Positions 22,991 to 33,467 of a stretch of DNA of 64,000 nt are shown piece by piece. The notes below the pieces were generated by a model that did not search any database, was not told the origin of the DNA, and saw only the letters and a list, made by a program, of their open reading frames with translations. The stretch is from NCBI GenBank assembly GCA_001643675.2, contig LSRY02000042.1, forward strand, positions 801,001 through 865,000, given 5' to 3'. This stretch comes from Monocercomonoides exilis. Taxonomy: Eukaryota > Preaxostyla > Oxymonadida > Polymastigidae. The position numbers and the translations under genes are program-made. Each line of letters starts with the position of its first letter. Position 1 is the stretch's first letter.

Positions 22991-25682
22991 TTTTTATTAA
23001 ATGTGTTGATTTTTCAGCTTTCTTTTCTTTCTCTTTCTTTTCTTCATCTTTCTGCAAATGTTCTTCAGTTCTGCTATTGTCATTTGTTGTATTGTCCAAA
23101 TGCTCACTGGATGATGAACTTTCACTCGAATCTGATTCTGTCGCTGGATTCTTCACTGATATGCATGCTTCTTCTTCTTCTTCTCTTTCACCTGCTTTCA
23201 CTTCATATGCATTTTCTTCCTTCTCCACGTGTGTCCTCTTCTTCCTCTGAATTGAAATCAAAACGATGCAAATAACCACTATAACAATAATAACAACAAC
23301 AATAGGGATAACAATCGCAACAATTGTTCCTGCATTTGATTTCTTCTTGCCTTCTGGTTCAGGTTCTTGACTCTTCTTCCACTTCAAATACTTCTCATAC
23401 AAATCCTCAGAATATGATTGATTGTTTTTTCTTCCCATTATCCATCCAGCTGTCGATCCTTCGAAAGCATCCGCAAACTCAAACACATTTTCTTGATTGC
23501 AGAATTCATCAATGCCTTCGCTTTCGATGAATAAGGAAGTAGGTTTTGATGTCGGCCCAACTGTGTTTGAGCTGTCAATATCCAAATTGCCACCAGAAGG
23601 AAGCAGAAGATTTGGCTTTATCTTTGCCATCCGAATGTATATTGCCCCTGCTTTCCCTTTTGGCACGGTGCACGACTTGAATGAGCATTTGCCGTTTCTT
23701 CCAATCGCAACTGTTGATTCTTCTGAACTCAAAGAAATCTCCAAGCCAGCCGCTTCTCCTTTCTCTGAATTCACTTCCTTCATGCTCAGCCCTTCAATGC
23801 TTACTGTTGAAGAAGTGCTTTCTCCATCTTTAATCGCAATTGCTGCTCCATTTTGAATGTTCACGTTGCTGATCTCCATTCCATTCAACGAAGCTGAACT
23901 CACACTGCTGAAAGAAAAAGGTGATGAAGAAAACGAAACAATCATGCTGTTGCCTGTGCATGAGACAGTGCTCATTGCAACTTTCCCACTTGCAACGCTC
24001 ACAAGACCGCCAACTGCGGATTTTTCTTTACCAGCATTTGCAGTGATTTCAACAGATGATGATTGCGCTCCAATTCTGACAAATCGGCAATTGCTGATGG
24101 AAAGTGACGCTGACCTTTCATTTCCATAAATCAAAGTTGTCCATTTTGAGCTTGAAATTGGAAAGTTGAAGGCCAAAGACTTGATTTCAACCTCCTTTTC
24201 ACATGTAAATAAAGCAGACGATGCGCTAACATCACAATCGATAGCAACTTCTGCGTTTCCATTTCCGTCACTGTTAACTCCTTCAATAATTATTCCGTTG
24301 TCAACATCAAATGTGATCACTTCAGCTGGAAGAGGATCTTCCGTTTTGACAGTTTCGATGATGCATTTCACACTCTTTTCTAAAAAGTTGTATGCATCCT
24401 TTAAACTGTAGGCTGCTAATTCAACACTGATTCCATTTCCTTTACCTCCATTCTTTACGAAGGCCTTTGTCATGTTTTCTGGCTTTGAAAGAGGGGGATC
24501 ATAATACGTGGATACAAAATCACATTCATATATCATATTATTGTCGGTCCCAACAATATTCCACAAATTATCCCTTCTGTTATAATTAGCTGCAAAACTT
24601 TTCTTCATTTCTGCTGCGAGGTTTTCAAATAACGAGTCATTCGCCATTATCAATAATAGTCCAGTACTTCTTTTTGAATTACCTGCTCCGAATGTGCATT
24701 TGTCAAATATCAGATTCCTCCCATCTTCGGGCCATTTAATCTGACTTACTGATGTAATAGCAGTCATTCGTATACACAATACCCCAGAGCCATATTGATA
24801 ATCAGTATGGCATGACGAAAATGTTGTGACACCTCCATCTCCAACAGTAAATGTACTATCTTTGTTATAAGATTTAAATGCAAATACCATGCTTGCGCTT
24901 TTTATCTCCGAAAATGTGCTCCCTTTCAATGTAAGATCAGTTTTGATGTCTGTGTTGTAACTATAGACATCAACAACTGCTTCTGCAAAAATATCATCAT
25001 TTGGATCATCAATTAAATCAATTTTCTTCAAATTCAAATTGGACAATATCACCGTTTCGCAATCACTTGCAAAAAACACTTCTCTCATCGTTGAAAATGT
25101 ATTTTCTTTATCTGCGCATTCAACTGATTCCATCGTTAACGATCCACCATTTGCATCAACAAGTCGATAATCAACCACGCTTCCCACTGGTGGCCGAATA
25201 AATCTGCAATTGCTTATTGTCAAACTTGCCTTTTGCCCATTAATCAAAGATAATGGTCCAAATGTTTCAACTCCTTTTTTATCCAATGTTGTTGGAATGT
25301 GAAATGCCAACCATTTGAATTCCACATCGCAATAGCAATTAAATGGATCTATTCCTTCATGCACTTCACAGTCTATTTCCACTTCGGTGTTTCCACTTCC
25401 ATCACTTTTCCATCCTTCAAGTGTAACTCTTTTCTTATTTCTAAATTCAAAAACTTCCGCAGTTTTTGGATTTGCATCTTCAACAACTTTCATGTAGCAT
25501 ACGGTTTCATCACTCAGGAGTATGTATGCTAAAAACAAAGATTGCCTTTCCTGGCCAATATCCAATCCACTGTTGCTATTGTTCCCGCTTTGCTTAACGA
25601 ACACTGTTGTAATTGGCTGTGATGGCTCGTCTAGCGAGTAAATCGATATTATAGTCTGGAAAAGAATTAATCCCCAAAACAT
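22092..25682 (-). CDS. Secreted beta-helix type I membrane protein with KE-rich cytoplasmic tail, 1196 aa
   Basis: A single open frame. Residues 1-16 (MFWGLILFQTIISIYS) look like a signal peptide. The ectodomain is an internal duplication: residues about 24-390 and 400-760 share the order FVK..G..., EVF/EVITF, (I)EG..SDG.GN.EV.IDC, F.C...VE.K.LAF..P, then SISNCRF. Such Ser/Asn/Gly-rich short-strand repeats are typical of right-handed parallel beta-helix surface proteins. A membrane segment lies at about residues 782-806 (TIVAIVIPIVVVIIVIVVICIV), followed by basic residues QRKKR. The last 300 residues are almost pure Lys/Glu with a KEEKK-like period. Expected location is plasma membrane, ectodomain outside, perhaps for adhesion or defence (inference). 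No intron is needed. The mirrored Phe/Ser frame on the plus strand is an artefact of the KE repeats. Confidence 0.85.
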   Translation of the reverse strand: MFWGLILFQTIISIYSLDEPSQPITTVFVKQSGNNSNSGLDIGQERQSLFLAYILLSDETVCYMKVVEDANPKTAEVFEFRNKKRVTLEGWKSDGSGNTEVEIDCEVHEGIDPFNCYCDVEFKWLAFHIPTTLDKKGVETFGPLSLINGQKASLTISNCRFIRPPVGSVVDYRLVDANGGSLTMESVECADKENTFSTMREVFFASDCETVILSNLNLKKIDLIDDPNDDIFAEAVVDVYSYNTDIKTDLTLKGSTFSEIKSASMVFAFKSYNKDSTFTVGDGGVTTFSSCHTDYQYGSGVLCIRMTAITSVSQIKWPEDGRNLIFDKCTFGAGNSKRSTGLLLIMANDSLFENLAAEMKKSFAANYNRRDNLWNIVGTDNNMIYECDFVSTYYDPPLSKPENMTKAFVKNGGKGNGISVELAAYSLKDAYNFLEKSVKCIIETVKTEDPLPAEVITFDVDNGIIIEGVNSDGNGNAEVAIDCDVSASSALFTCEKEVEIKSLAFNFPISSSKWTTLIYGNERSASLSISNCRFVRIGAQSSSVEITANAGKEKSAVGGLVSVASGKVAMSTVSCTGNSMIVSFSSSPFSFSSVSSASLNGMEISNVNIQNGAAIAIKDGESTSSTVSIEGLSMKEVNSEKGEAAGLEISLSSEESTVAIGRNGKCSFKSCTVPKGKAGAIYIRMAKIKPNLLLPSGGNLDIDSSNTVGPTSKPTSLFIESEGIDEFCNQENVFEFADAFEGSTAGWIMGRKNNQSYSEDLYEKYLKWKKSQEPEPEGKKKSNAGTIVAIVIPIVVVIIVIVVICIVLISIQRKKRTHVEKEENAYEVKAGEREEEEEACISVKNPATESDSSESSSSSEHLDNTTNDNSRTEEHLQKDEEKKEKEKKAEKSTHLIKNIEMEEEKEEKKEKEEKKEEKKEEKKEEKKEKKEVKKEEKKEEKKEEKKEEKKEEKKEEKKEKKEVKKEEKKEEKKEEKKEEKKEVKKEEKKEVKKEEKEEEKKPEKKEEKKSEEKPEKKEEKKEEKKEEKKEKEEKKEVKKVEKKEKEEKKEEKKEEKKEEKKEEKKEEKKEVKKEEKEEEKKPEKKEEKKEEKKEEKEEKKEKKEVKKEEKKYEKKEEKKEEKKPEKKEEKKAEEKPEKKEEKKEEKKEEKKEEKKEEKKEEKKEEKKEEKKPEKKEERKDEKKDEKKEEKKEEKKE

Positions 25683-25699
25683 TCTTGAAAAAACACTTT

Positions 25700-26900
25700 T
25701 TTTAAATTTTCAATTTTGATCAATATTTGTATAAAATGTAAATTGAAAAACAAAAAAGTTTAAGAGAATTTCAAAGAAAATAAAACATCAAAAGCTTTGA
25801 ATGAAATAAGAAATTGTTTGAAACAATGAATTGATATTTGCTATATGATTTGTTGGTCGAGAAACATTTTTTTGTTGAAAAAATTCTTTTTATTTTTTCT
25901 TCAAAAACTTTATTATTTGCGAATAAATGCAGTCAGTTTTTATTTAATATTTTTGTCTCTATTGTTTTGTTTGAAAAAACATATCAAATCATTCTAATAA
26001 CAAAAATGATTCGAAAAAATGCATTCCATAATAATTAACATTTTTGGCTTTTGCGAATGTGTTTTACAATTGAAGGATATTATTGAAAAAGAAATGCGAA
26101 AAATGTTACAAAAATTATAATTTTTATCGTGAAGACAGATGAATAAAAAATGAAATTTGGTGGAATTGCCATTACTGTTGATTAATATTCGTTGTAATTT
26201 TTAATTATTTGTGAATGGCAATGATTACCATAAAAGTTAATTTAACTTGTTTAACAGAAAACAAAATTAGCTGCGAAAACAATGAGAAACATGGAAAAAA
26301 TTCATTTATAGGAAATCAAAAAGAGAAATTGAAGAATCATAAGATAAAGAAAAAGAATGAGAAATTTACATTGTCAAATGAAGAGAAAAAGAAGAATAAC
26401 TATCAATTGTGCGATTCTTTGTCTTCTTTTCTTTCCAATATTTCTTCTTTTCTCTCTCTTCACATCCTTCGTTTTTATACCATATGCATCAATTTCGTTC
26501 TAAACCAAACGGGTTCTGATTACACTTAATCACAATGACATCATCATTGTTATTTTATTTATCTGCTTATTTTTCTTTCCCTTTCATTGTGACTTTTGCT
26601 TCTGCCACTTTCTCTGCTTCTGATTATGATAACGGTGATATTAGAAGTGTCATTTTTATTAGATCCTATTTTTTTTCGATCCTATTTTTTCAAAATCAAT
26701 TATTCAGCCTCCCACATTTCGATTTATTAATAGTTTTTTTTTTGGTATTTAAGAAAAATATTATCAACTGAATAAATGCATTAAAATTAATAACCTGTTT
26801 CTTATGGGGGGGATGGGGTGGTTAAAAGCCTCCCGTTGAAATTCAATCAGTTACAGGTTGGTTCAAATTAATGTAATACTAAAAAATATGCATTTAATTA
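25700..26900. other. AT-rich intergenic stretch
   Basis: Upstream region of the membrane-protein gene. Short frames only, no domain. A G-rich patch (GGGGGGGATGGGGTGG) lies at about 26805-26820. Confidence 0.4.
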
Positions 26901-26987
26901 ACAAAAAATAAAATTTCAATGAAAATTGAAATTTATTATAATGAAATAAATAAATTGGCTTAATGATCATTACCCAAATAATAAAAA

Positions 26988-28325
26988 ATGAAAAAGGAAG
27001 TTGCAAGGAAATCTTCTGCGGGTCAGCTGAAGCTGCAGGGGGCAATGCTTACATACAAATATCGGAAATTTCGGAATCCACTGGAGCGAATGGCGCATAT
27101 TGTTAACAAAGAAGGTTTGCATTTGGTAGATGCATATAACAGTAAAAATTTCAGCAAAATTCGAATCAAGCGTGCGGTGAAGGATGTTCGACAAGGCAGA
27201 CTGGTTTCTGAAATTGGAACAAATGGTGTGGTCATTGGCGAAAAAGAGCAAACAGTGCTGGATGAAATAAAAACAGAATCACTGTCTGGAGCAAGCTTAA
27301 CCATCAAGAAAATGAGCGAATTGGTCTGCATAAATATTATTCGAAATGAATAAATAAATATGAATAAGATTGAAAATGTTATTAATGATTAAAAACCAGA
27401 AAACACGGTAGATGTTAAAGTTTCTGCATCCGTTACCTACGATTTCATCAAAAGAAATCACTTGCTGAAGACATCAAGGACGAAAATTGTTGACGCAAAC
27501 AGGCTTGCGGTAACATGCCAACAAGTTCTAAACCACTGGTATGATATTCTCAATGGATCACATCTGAACAATAGTTACAACAATGCAATAATATTTAACG
27601 GATGAGTCTTCACTTAGGGTTCACGAAAGCTCCAATCGGAGTGTTATTCATCCAGTTAATGCAAAATTATGTTTTGCTAAATCTGCGGTGCGAATGGCGA
27701 ATTCTCCACTGATTGCGGAGGTCGCAGCTGATGGATAATCACTTCCTTCAGTGATTCTGTGGCCGAGTCTCAAACTTCCTGATGACTTGAAGCCTCTTCA
27801 GTCTTCAAATCTTGAGATTTGGTGGAATAAATGCGGATAGATGGAATCTTCGACGTTCAGAAAATATGCGCTCACAATTCTTCTCCCTTTGATCAAAGAA
27901 AGAAGGCAACGCATGTCACTCGACTAATCGCACTGCTTGCTTCTAATCAACTCCCACATTTCTCGAGAGGATCCAACAATCTGGCGAGAGTTCAAAAAAG
28001 AAAATGTGGATGTTGTGACATTTATCCCTCACAGCACACACACATCTGCCAGCCACTGGACCGAGGAATATTTACTGTTCTGAAATCTGAAATGAGTTCA
28101 CAATGCGAATCACCTTCGTCATCGTCTTCAGCAGCGAAAACAACAGCTCTTGTTGAAGCTATCCAACAATTAATACATTCCGAGCTATCACCTTCTGTAA
28201 TCAAAAGAGCATTCAAATGCAGCTGCGTGCTGAAAGACTCGTCTGGTCCAATTCTGATGAAGCTACCTCAATTATCGACTAATCCTCTTCCTTCGCATGA
28301 AAATCGATTTGACTTCTACGGTTAA
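26988..28325 (+). pseudogene. Decayed pogo/Tigger-like DDE transposase
   Basis: The remains run in family order. N-terminal helix-turn-helix-like frame at 26988-27353 (AHIVNKEGLHLVDAYNSK, then RLVSEIG). Middle pieces near 27420-27600. The VAADG and WPS boxes near 27715-27760. Finally DVVTFIPHST and QPLDRGIFTVLK near 28010-28085 with a C-terminal helical region to 28325. HST..QPLD is the hallmark just after the second catalytic Asp in pogo/Tigger DDE_1 transposases. At least three frameshifts and several stops make it non-functional. Terminal inverted repeats were not identified. Confidence 0.8.
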
Positions 28326-28559
28326 GAAATAACAGAAGAAAAGGTGCTAAATGAGTGGGATGATTAATTGAAAAAGAAAAGCGAAATGGAAAATGAAAAA
28401 GAAAACATTTCTGATTAAGAAAATGATGAAACAATGAATTTCACAAAAAAGCTGAAAAGAAAATTCAAAATACTTCAAGATGAGAACGATATAGAGAAAG
28501 AATCATCTGATGAAATTGAACGAGGAAATGGAAAAAGTTAAGTCATTCGCAAATTAGAT

Positions 28560-29900
28560 TCGAGTTTTGTATTTTTTTTGTATTTTTTTTGAATTTTTCA
28601 TTTCGAAATATTTGTGAACTAATAAAAGAAATGGGTACTAAAAAAAATATGACCCTATTTGATTTTCAGCTTCAATATATTTTATTCAACATTAATCGAT
28701 TACTCCATCACCTTCCTCTTTCTCTTCCTCTTCATTTTTCTCATCCGCTTCTCATCCTCCATCAATCTCCAATATTCAATACCCCGCTTTTTCCAACTTT
28801 TTTATTTGTCTTATATGACAGATGTCAAATTAAGGGGAAATGATCAAAAAAAGACGAAAAATCACAATATTTTCCAGGGGAAGAGAGTGAAATGGAAGAG
28901 AAAGCTTGAATTAGTGCAATGAAGATGAAGAAAGAATGAGAGAGAAGCAGTGAATGAACTGGAGGAGCGTGATATGATATGAGATGGATCATCATTGACA
29001 CTCTTAATTTGGAGTGAGAAGAGAAAGATGACAGAGGAAATGAAGAAAACAGAGGAAAGGAACGAAAAAAAAAGAGGAGAGAGAGAGAAAGAAAGAAAAA
29101 GAGAAGAAGAAGGAGAGAATGAAAAAAGAAGAATCATAAAGATTTGTCTTTGCTCGATTTACAGAATTATTTTTTTGTGAAATTTTTCTTTTCAATTTTT
29201 TCAACATCATCCTAGACAGCTGCTGACTCACTTCTTCAAACAGACAGAACTGCTCTTTCAAACACATTTCGAAATGGCTTCTCCTCCATCTTCTTCTTCT
29301 TCTTTTTCTTCTTCTTCTTCTTCTTCTTCTTCTTCTTTGAATTCTAATTTATTTTCTTATTTGCATTCTTATTCTGAATTCCACAAAGAAAAATCCTTTG
29401 GTTTTTTTTTCCTTCGTGAGGACAGCCCACAAGGAAGGAGCACTTTTTATTTAGATGAAGAGCAGGAATTATGACAAAAAATACCAGTTTTATCCGCACT
29501 TTTGCACTTTATGCTCTTCTGGCAACGAATAAAATGAAAAGTGGCAGATTTCACACATTTCACTCGAATGTCTCACATTCAGCTCTCTTTAAAGGCAGAC
29601 CATGCATTCTATGCATTGAACCAGCTGGTGGAGATAAGTCACATGTGGCTGAGAATGACAAAAAGTCTATTTTGAAGGAAAGAACATGAAAATGTGGGAT
29701 TTTCCAAGATTCCAGGCAGTTGCAGAAGAGATCGTGACACTGATAAAGAGCGTAGTGGAGACAAAAAACAGAAAGTTAATAATTATGATGGGCGAGTTCG
29801 TACAGCTATTTGAAGACGGAAAGACAGTGGTGAACAATGCATCACGTTCTTTGTTGATTTCTTCTTCTGTTTAGGCTTTCTCTTCTTTAGTATCTCAGAT
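28560..29900 (+). other. Region with short frames and a TTC microsatellite
   Basis: TTC repeats lie at about 29290-29340. Short frames at 29471-29689 and 29686-29874 look weakly protein-like (for example FPRFQAVAEEIVTLIKSVVE) but are in different frames. Possibly a decayed gene, not identified. Confidence 0.3.
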
Positions 29901-30834
29901 TCCTCTCAATAAGCAAGTATTGTGATTGACGATATATCTTCTTATTGCATCCTATCAATACGTTCAACATTTTGACTTCTCCTCCTCATCCTCCTCTTTT
30001 TTTTTAATATTCCACAATACAACAATACACAAACCATTTTATTCTCCAGCTTCGATTGACTTGTGCAAACTGAAATGATCTCGACACCACCCTCATTATC
30101 ACCGATGAAAGAAGTTACCTACAAGCAGATAGTCGATCAATGGGAATGCATTCCCATTGTCTTCCCAAAGATCCACTTGTTTCCTTGCATCGAGTGTGTT
30201 TACAAAGCAAACAAAGGAGGATGCACAACAAACAGCACCTAAAGCACCAGGAAATTTGAAAATAATTTTCCTTTCATATAGCATCATCTATCTCACCAAT
30301 CCATGTCCCAAAGATATCTGAAGCTTTTCTGGCTGAATAAACACTGTATTTTTAATTATTTCTGAAATGCTATAAACTGATATAGATGGATATTACTATT
30401 TTTGTTATAAAAAATGACTCTTTGTTTTTTCGCGCACTTCGCTGAAGTGTTCAGCAAAAAAAATAAAGTGTAGTTTTTTTTTCGGGATTTTTTTTTCTGG
30501 GTATGGAAAAATAAAAAAATTTTTTTATCATGAAAGCGTGTTTGTTTCTTTGAAAAAAGTTCACTATTAATAAACATAGTCAATCAACTCTCTCTTGACT
30601 ATTTTTTTGGAATTTTCTTGTTTTCTTTCATTTCCAGAATAATCAATACAAAACACTTTTTTCTTGTTTTATCATTTTCTTTTGATTTTCATCCTCAAAC
30701 AATTTTTTTTCCATAGTTTTTTCATTATCATTATTCATTATCTTCTCTTCTTTCATTTTCTTTTTAATTCTCCATTCATCCAAAAAATCTTCATCTGTAA
30801 TTATTTTTCCATGACAATCATATCTGTGATTCTT

Positions 30835-31773
30835 TCACTTCAGTGTTGCAGAAGGCTCATCAGGTAACGTTGAAAGAACAGCATGCCATTGATTTGATAA
30901 CACTCCACTTTTAATGAGTGATGAAACAATTGTTTCAGGCAATTATGCTGTTTGCAGAGCCTGAGGAAGGGCATTTGCAATTGCTTTTATTCGAAGAGAG
31001 ACAGATGAAGAAGAATGAACGACATATTTTGTGTTAAAACATTTTTTGAAGACGGCAAATACTCCACGGTCGAGAGGCTGAGTGAGGTGTGTGCTGTGGG
31101 GGATAAAAGTTACCACGTCGATAGAGGAATCAGCGAATATTTGTCAAATGTTGGGCTGAACTTTTTATGGATGAGAGTCCAATAGAAGAAGGCATCTTTC
31201 TTCATCTTTGTTCAAAAGAGTTCGTCTTTCCACGATTCCTGGAAGGAGAACATCTTCTGCGTATCTTCTAAATATTGCGTCGGTCATCCAGCTATCGTTG
31301 TCTTCCCAGATATTTATTGAAGAGCTGAGCATCACACGCAATTCGGCTGGAATTATCTTTGAAGGCCATTAAACGATGCTTTTCAAAGAATAACCATCTG
31401 CAGCAGCTGCAACGCACAATGTGGCGTTTGGCATGTTCATGGGCGTTTTGTTGAACCCAGCTGGTGAATCGGAAGGATGCACAACAAGCTTTTTGGTGGT
31501 ATCTGAGAGGCGAAGGGAAGATTCGTAAGTTTTAAATATCAATGAAGAAGAATATTTGTAAGTTTTATGAAGATTTTGAAGAAGTTCACAAAAAGGCTGG
31601 AAAGTGTGATTATTTGACACAGCCAATCTTTGAACGAAGTCGTTTCTTGAAAGAGAAACTTTGAGGTGTGGATTCCTTTTAATTAATAAGAAGGGCGATG
31701 ACTTCGTAATTTCAACTTCTTCTTTTTCTTCTTTAAATTGTTTCTTTTGTCTTTTCGAAATGATAGATTCCAT
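30835..31773 (-). pseudogene. Second decayed pogo/Tigger-like DDE transposase
   Basis: Minus strand, with all boxes in one reading frame. 31773-31369 holds the N-terminal part (VSLSRNDFVQRLAVSNNH to AAAADGYSLKSIV). Then come WPSKIIPAELR, INIWEDNDSWM, FRRYAEDVLLPGIVERR, LLLLDSHP, DVVTFIPHST and QPLDRGVFAVFKK, ending at TGA 30837-30835. Four in-frame nonsense codons interrupt it (three TAA, one TGA) but no frameshift is needed. It belongs to the same superfamily as the 26988-28325 relic, in the opposite direction. The catalytic Asp in LLDSH is retained. Non-functional as read. Confidence 0.8.
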
Positions 31774-31850
31774 ATAAAAACAATAAACAATAAATAAATG
31801 TTTGTTGATGATAGAAAAAACAAACCAATTGTTTTATTAAAGTGATCGAA

Positions 31851-32055
31851 ATGCTCACTCAAGAACTTTCGCAAAAAATAACTTCAACTACTGTTTTCTT
31901 TTCTTCTTGTGTTAAAAGCTTTAGCAAACCAACTTTTCCCACAGTTCTTCCTCTTTCAACAGCACTTTCAGCTCGATCAATCGAAGAAGGAGAGAATTCG
32001 TTCAGATTTCCAGAGTCTGTTACATATCATTTTTCATCTTCAATGATTGTTTTTG
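31851..32055 (+). CDS. Possible exon of an unidentified gene
   Basis: An open stretch reading MLTQELSQKITSTTVFF and continuing to FSSSMIVF, followed immediately by the strong donor GTAAGT at about 32056. If real, it splices to a downstream exon, perhaps the hydrophilic frame from about 32330. The phases do not match with the acceptors I can see, so the link is unproven. Confidence 0.3.
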
Positions 32056-32249
32056 TAAGTTCGAAGCGATTTTTAATTTGTAGATGGGTGATTCTTTTTG
32101 AAAAGTCACAAATGTTAAATTTTCATATAAATTAAAAATAACATATTTTGCTCAAAATTATATTAACATACACCAAACTTAACTTAAATGGAATCTATTT
32201 CTTGATAATGCTATTTCAAACATTCTTGAGGAGATTTGTGAGCTGAAAC

Positions 32250-32325
32250 AGAAATTTGATCGAAATATGAAATTTTTTCTTCATTTGAAAATTAAACAAA
32301 AGGAACTTTTCAAAAAAATTTTGAG
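32250..32325 (+). repeat. Half copy of the 55.6 kb foldback element
   Basis: AAATTTGATCGAAATATGAAA through AACAAAAGGAACTTTTCAAAAAAATTTT matches one arm of the inverted repeat at 55566-55805 almost base for base. Confidence 0.7.
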
Positions 32326-32329
32326 AATT

Positions 32330-32834
32330 ATCTTCTTCACAATCTTCAAAACATTCATCTCTCCACGATTCTGAAATAACAAAAGAACGCCCAACATTGA
32401 TCGATGATAACAGTGAAAATTCAACAATAAAATTTTCTTTTGATGAAAACAATGCAGAAGAAAAGCCAACAGAAGGAGCAAATGAAATGGATGAATCAGA
32501 GCAAATGAAACAAATTAAATCAACAAAAGAGAATTTTCATTTTCTTCAAAAGCAGCTTGCGAAAATTGATAAATTAACTTCATCTTCTTCTGAAAAGAAT
32601 CCTAAGAATAAACATAGTCGACAAGAACTTAATGAAATGTTGAATAAAGAACATGCAAAGATAAAAAAGGTGTCGAGAAAAAAAGTAAAGAGAATAATTG
32701 AAATACTCAAAGACGATAAAAAAGAAGAGAAATCAACTTCTTGCAACGAAATAAAATGTTTCGATCACACAACCCAGAGAGAGATTTCTCCTTCATTCAA
32801 TTTGAAAGAGAAACGCATTAGAGAAACATTCTAA
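32330..32834 (+). CDS. Hypothetical hydrophilic protein (3' exon)
   Basis: Open frame without an upstream ATG: SSSQSSKHSSLHDSEITKE, then IKFSFDENNAEEKPTEG, and a Lys/Glu-rich helical region (QELNEMLNKEHAKIKKVSRK), ending KRIRETF and TAA. Codon content looks like real coding. It probably begins with a 5' exon. No domain recognised. Confidence 0.4.
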
Positions 32835-33467
32835 TCAAAATACAACTGCAGCATAAAACTCCATCCTTCACACCATTTTGACGAATAAACTTGAAGTCTT
32901 CTTTTTGAAGAATTGCTTCATATGGATTATTATTAACTATACAAATAATTATACTAAAACAAAATGTATTTACTTTGTTCGTTATTTAATTTGTTAATTT
33001 CTAAATATGTTGCCAAATACCTGGTTTCAACGAATAGTTAAATATATTTGGTCTTTAATTGAAGAAATATTAAGCAACTTCGAAAAATGATTGCATTCTC
33101 TCTTTCTCTCTTTTTTTTTTTGGTTCCGGTTTCGCACCTAGGATCGGCTTTGGCACCGACTGTATTGTGAATGTTTGAATAAGTTTCATTATTTTCGAAT
33201 GTTAACTTTATTTTAATTTTTTATTTTTTCCCCTTGTATTCAATGCTATCTCATTTCTTCAAATTTCCTTTAGCTTCGTTTTCAAAGCTTGACAGCTTTT
33301 TCCTCAAACAAGTTTTCTTTTAATTGATGCTTCAGAACAAATTACTGGAATGAAAGAGCAAATTTGTATTTCTTGAACACACAAATAGATGAGAACATGC
33401 AACACTCAAAGATGAATGAAGCGAAAAGATAAAAAATAAAGTGACTTGAAAAATAAAAGTTTGTTAT

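Noticed and set aside
22033-23250. 405-codon Phe/Ser-rich plus-strand frame
   Set aside because: It is the antisense shadow of the KE-rich tail of the membrane-protein gene.
33115-33165. GC-richer patch (TTCCGGTTTCGCACCTAGG...) as a tRNA
   Set aside because: It cannot be folded into a cloverleaf with an anticodon stem and T arm.
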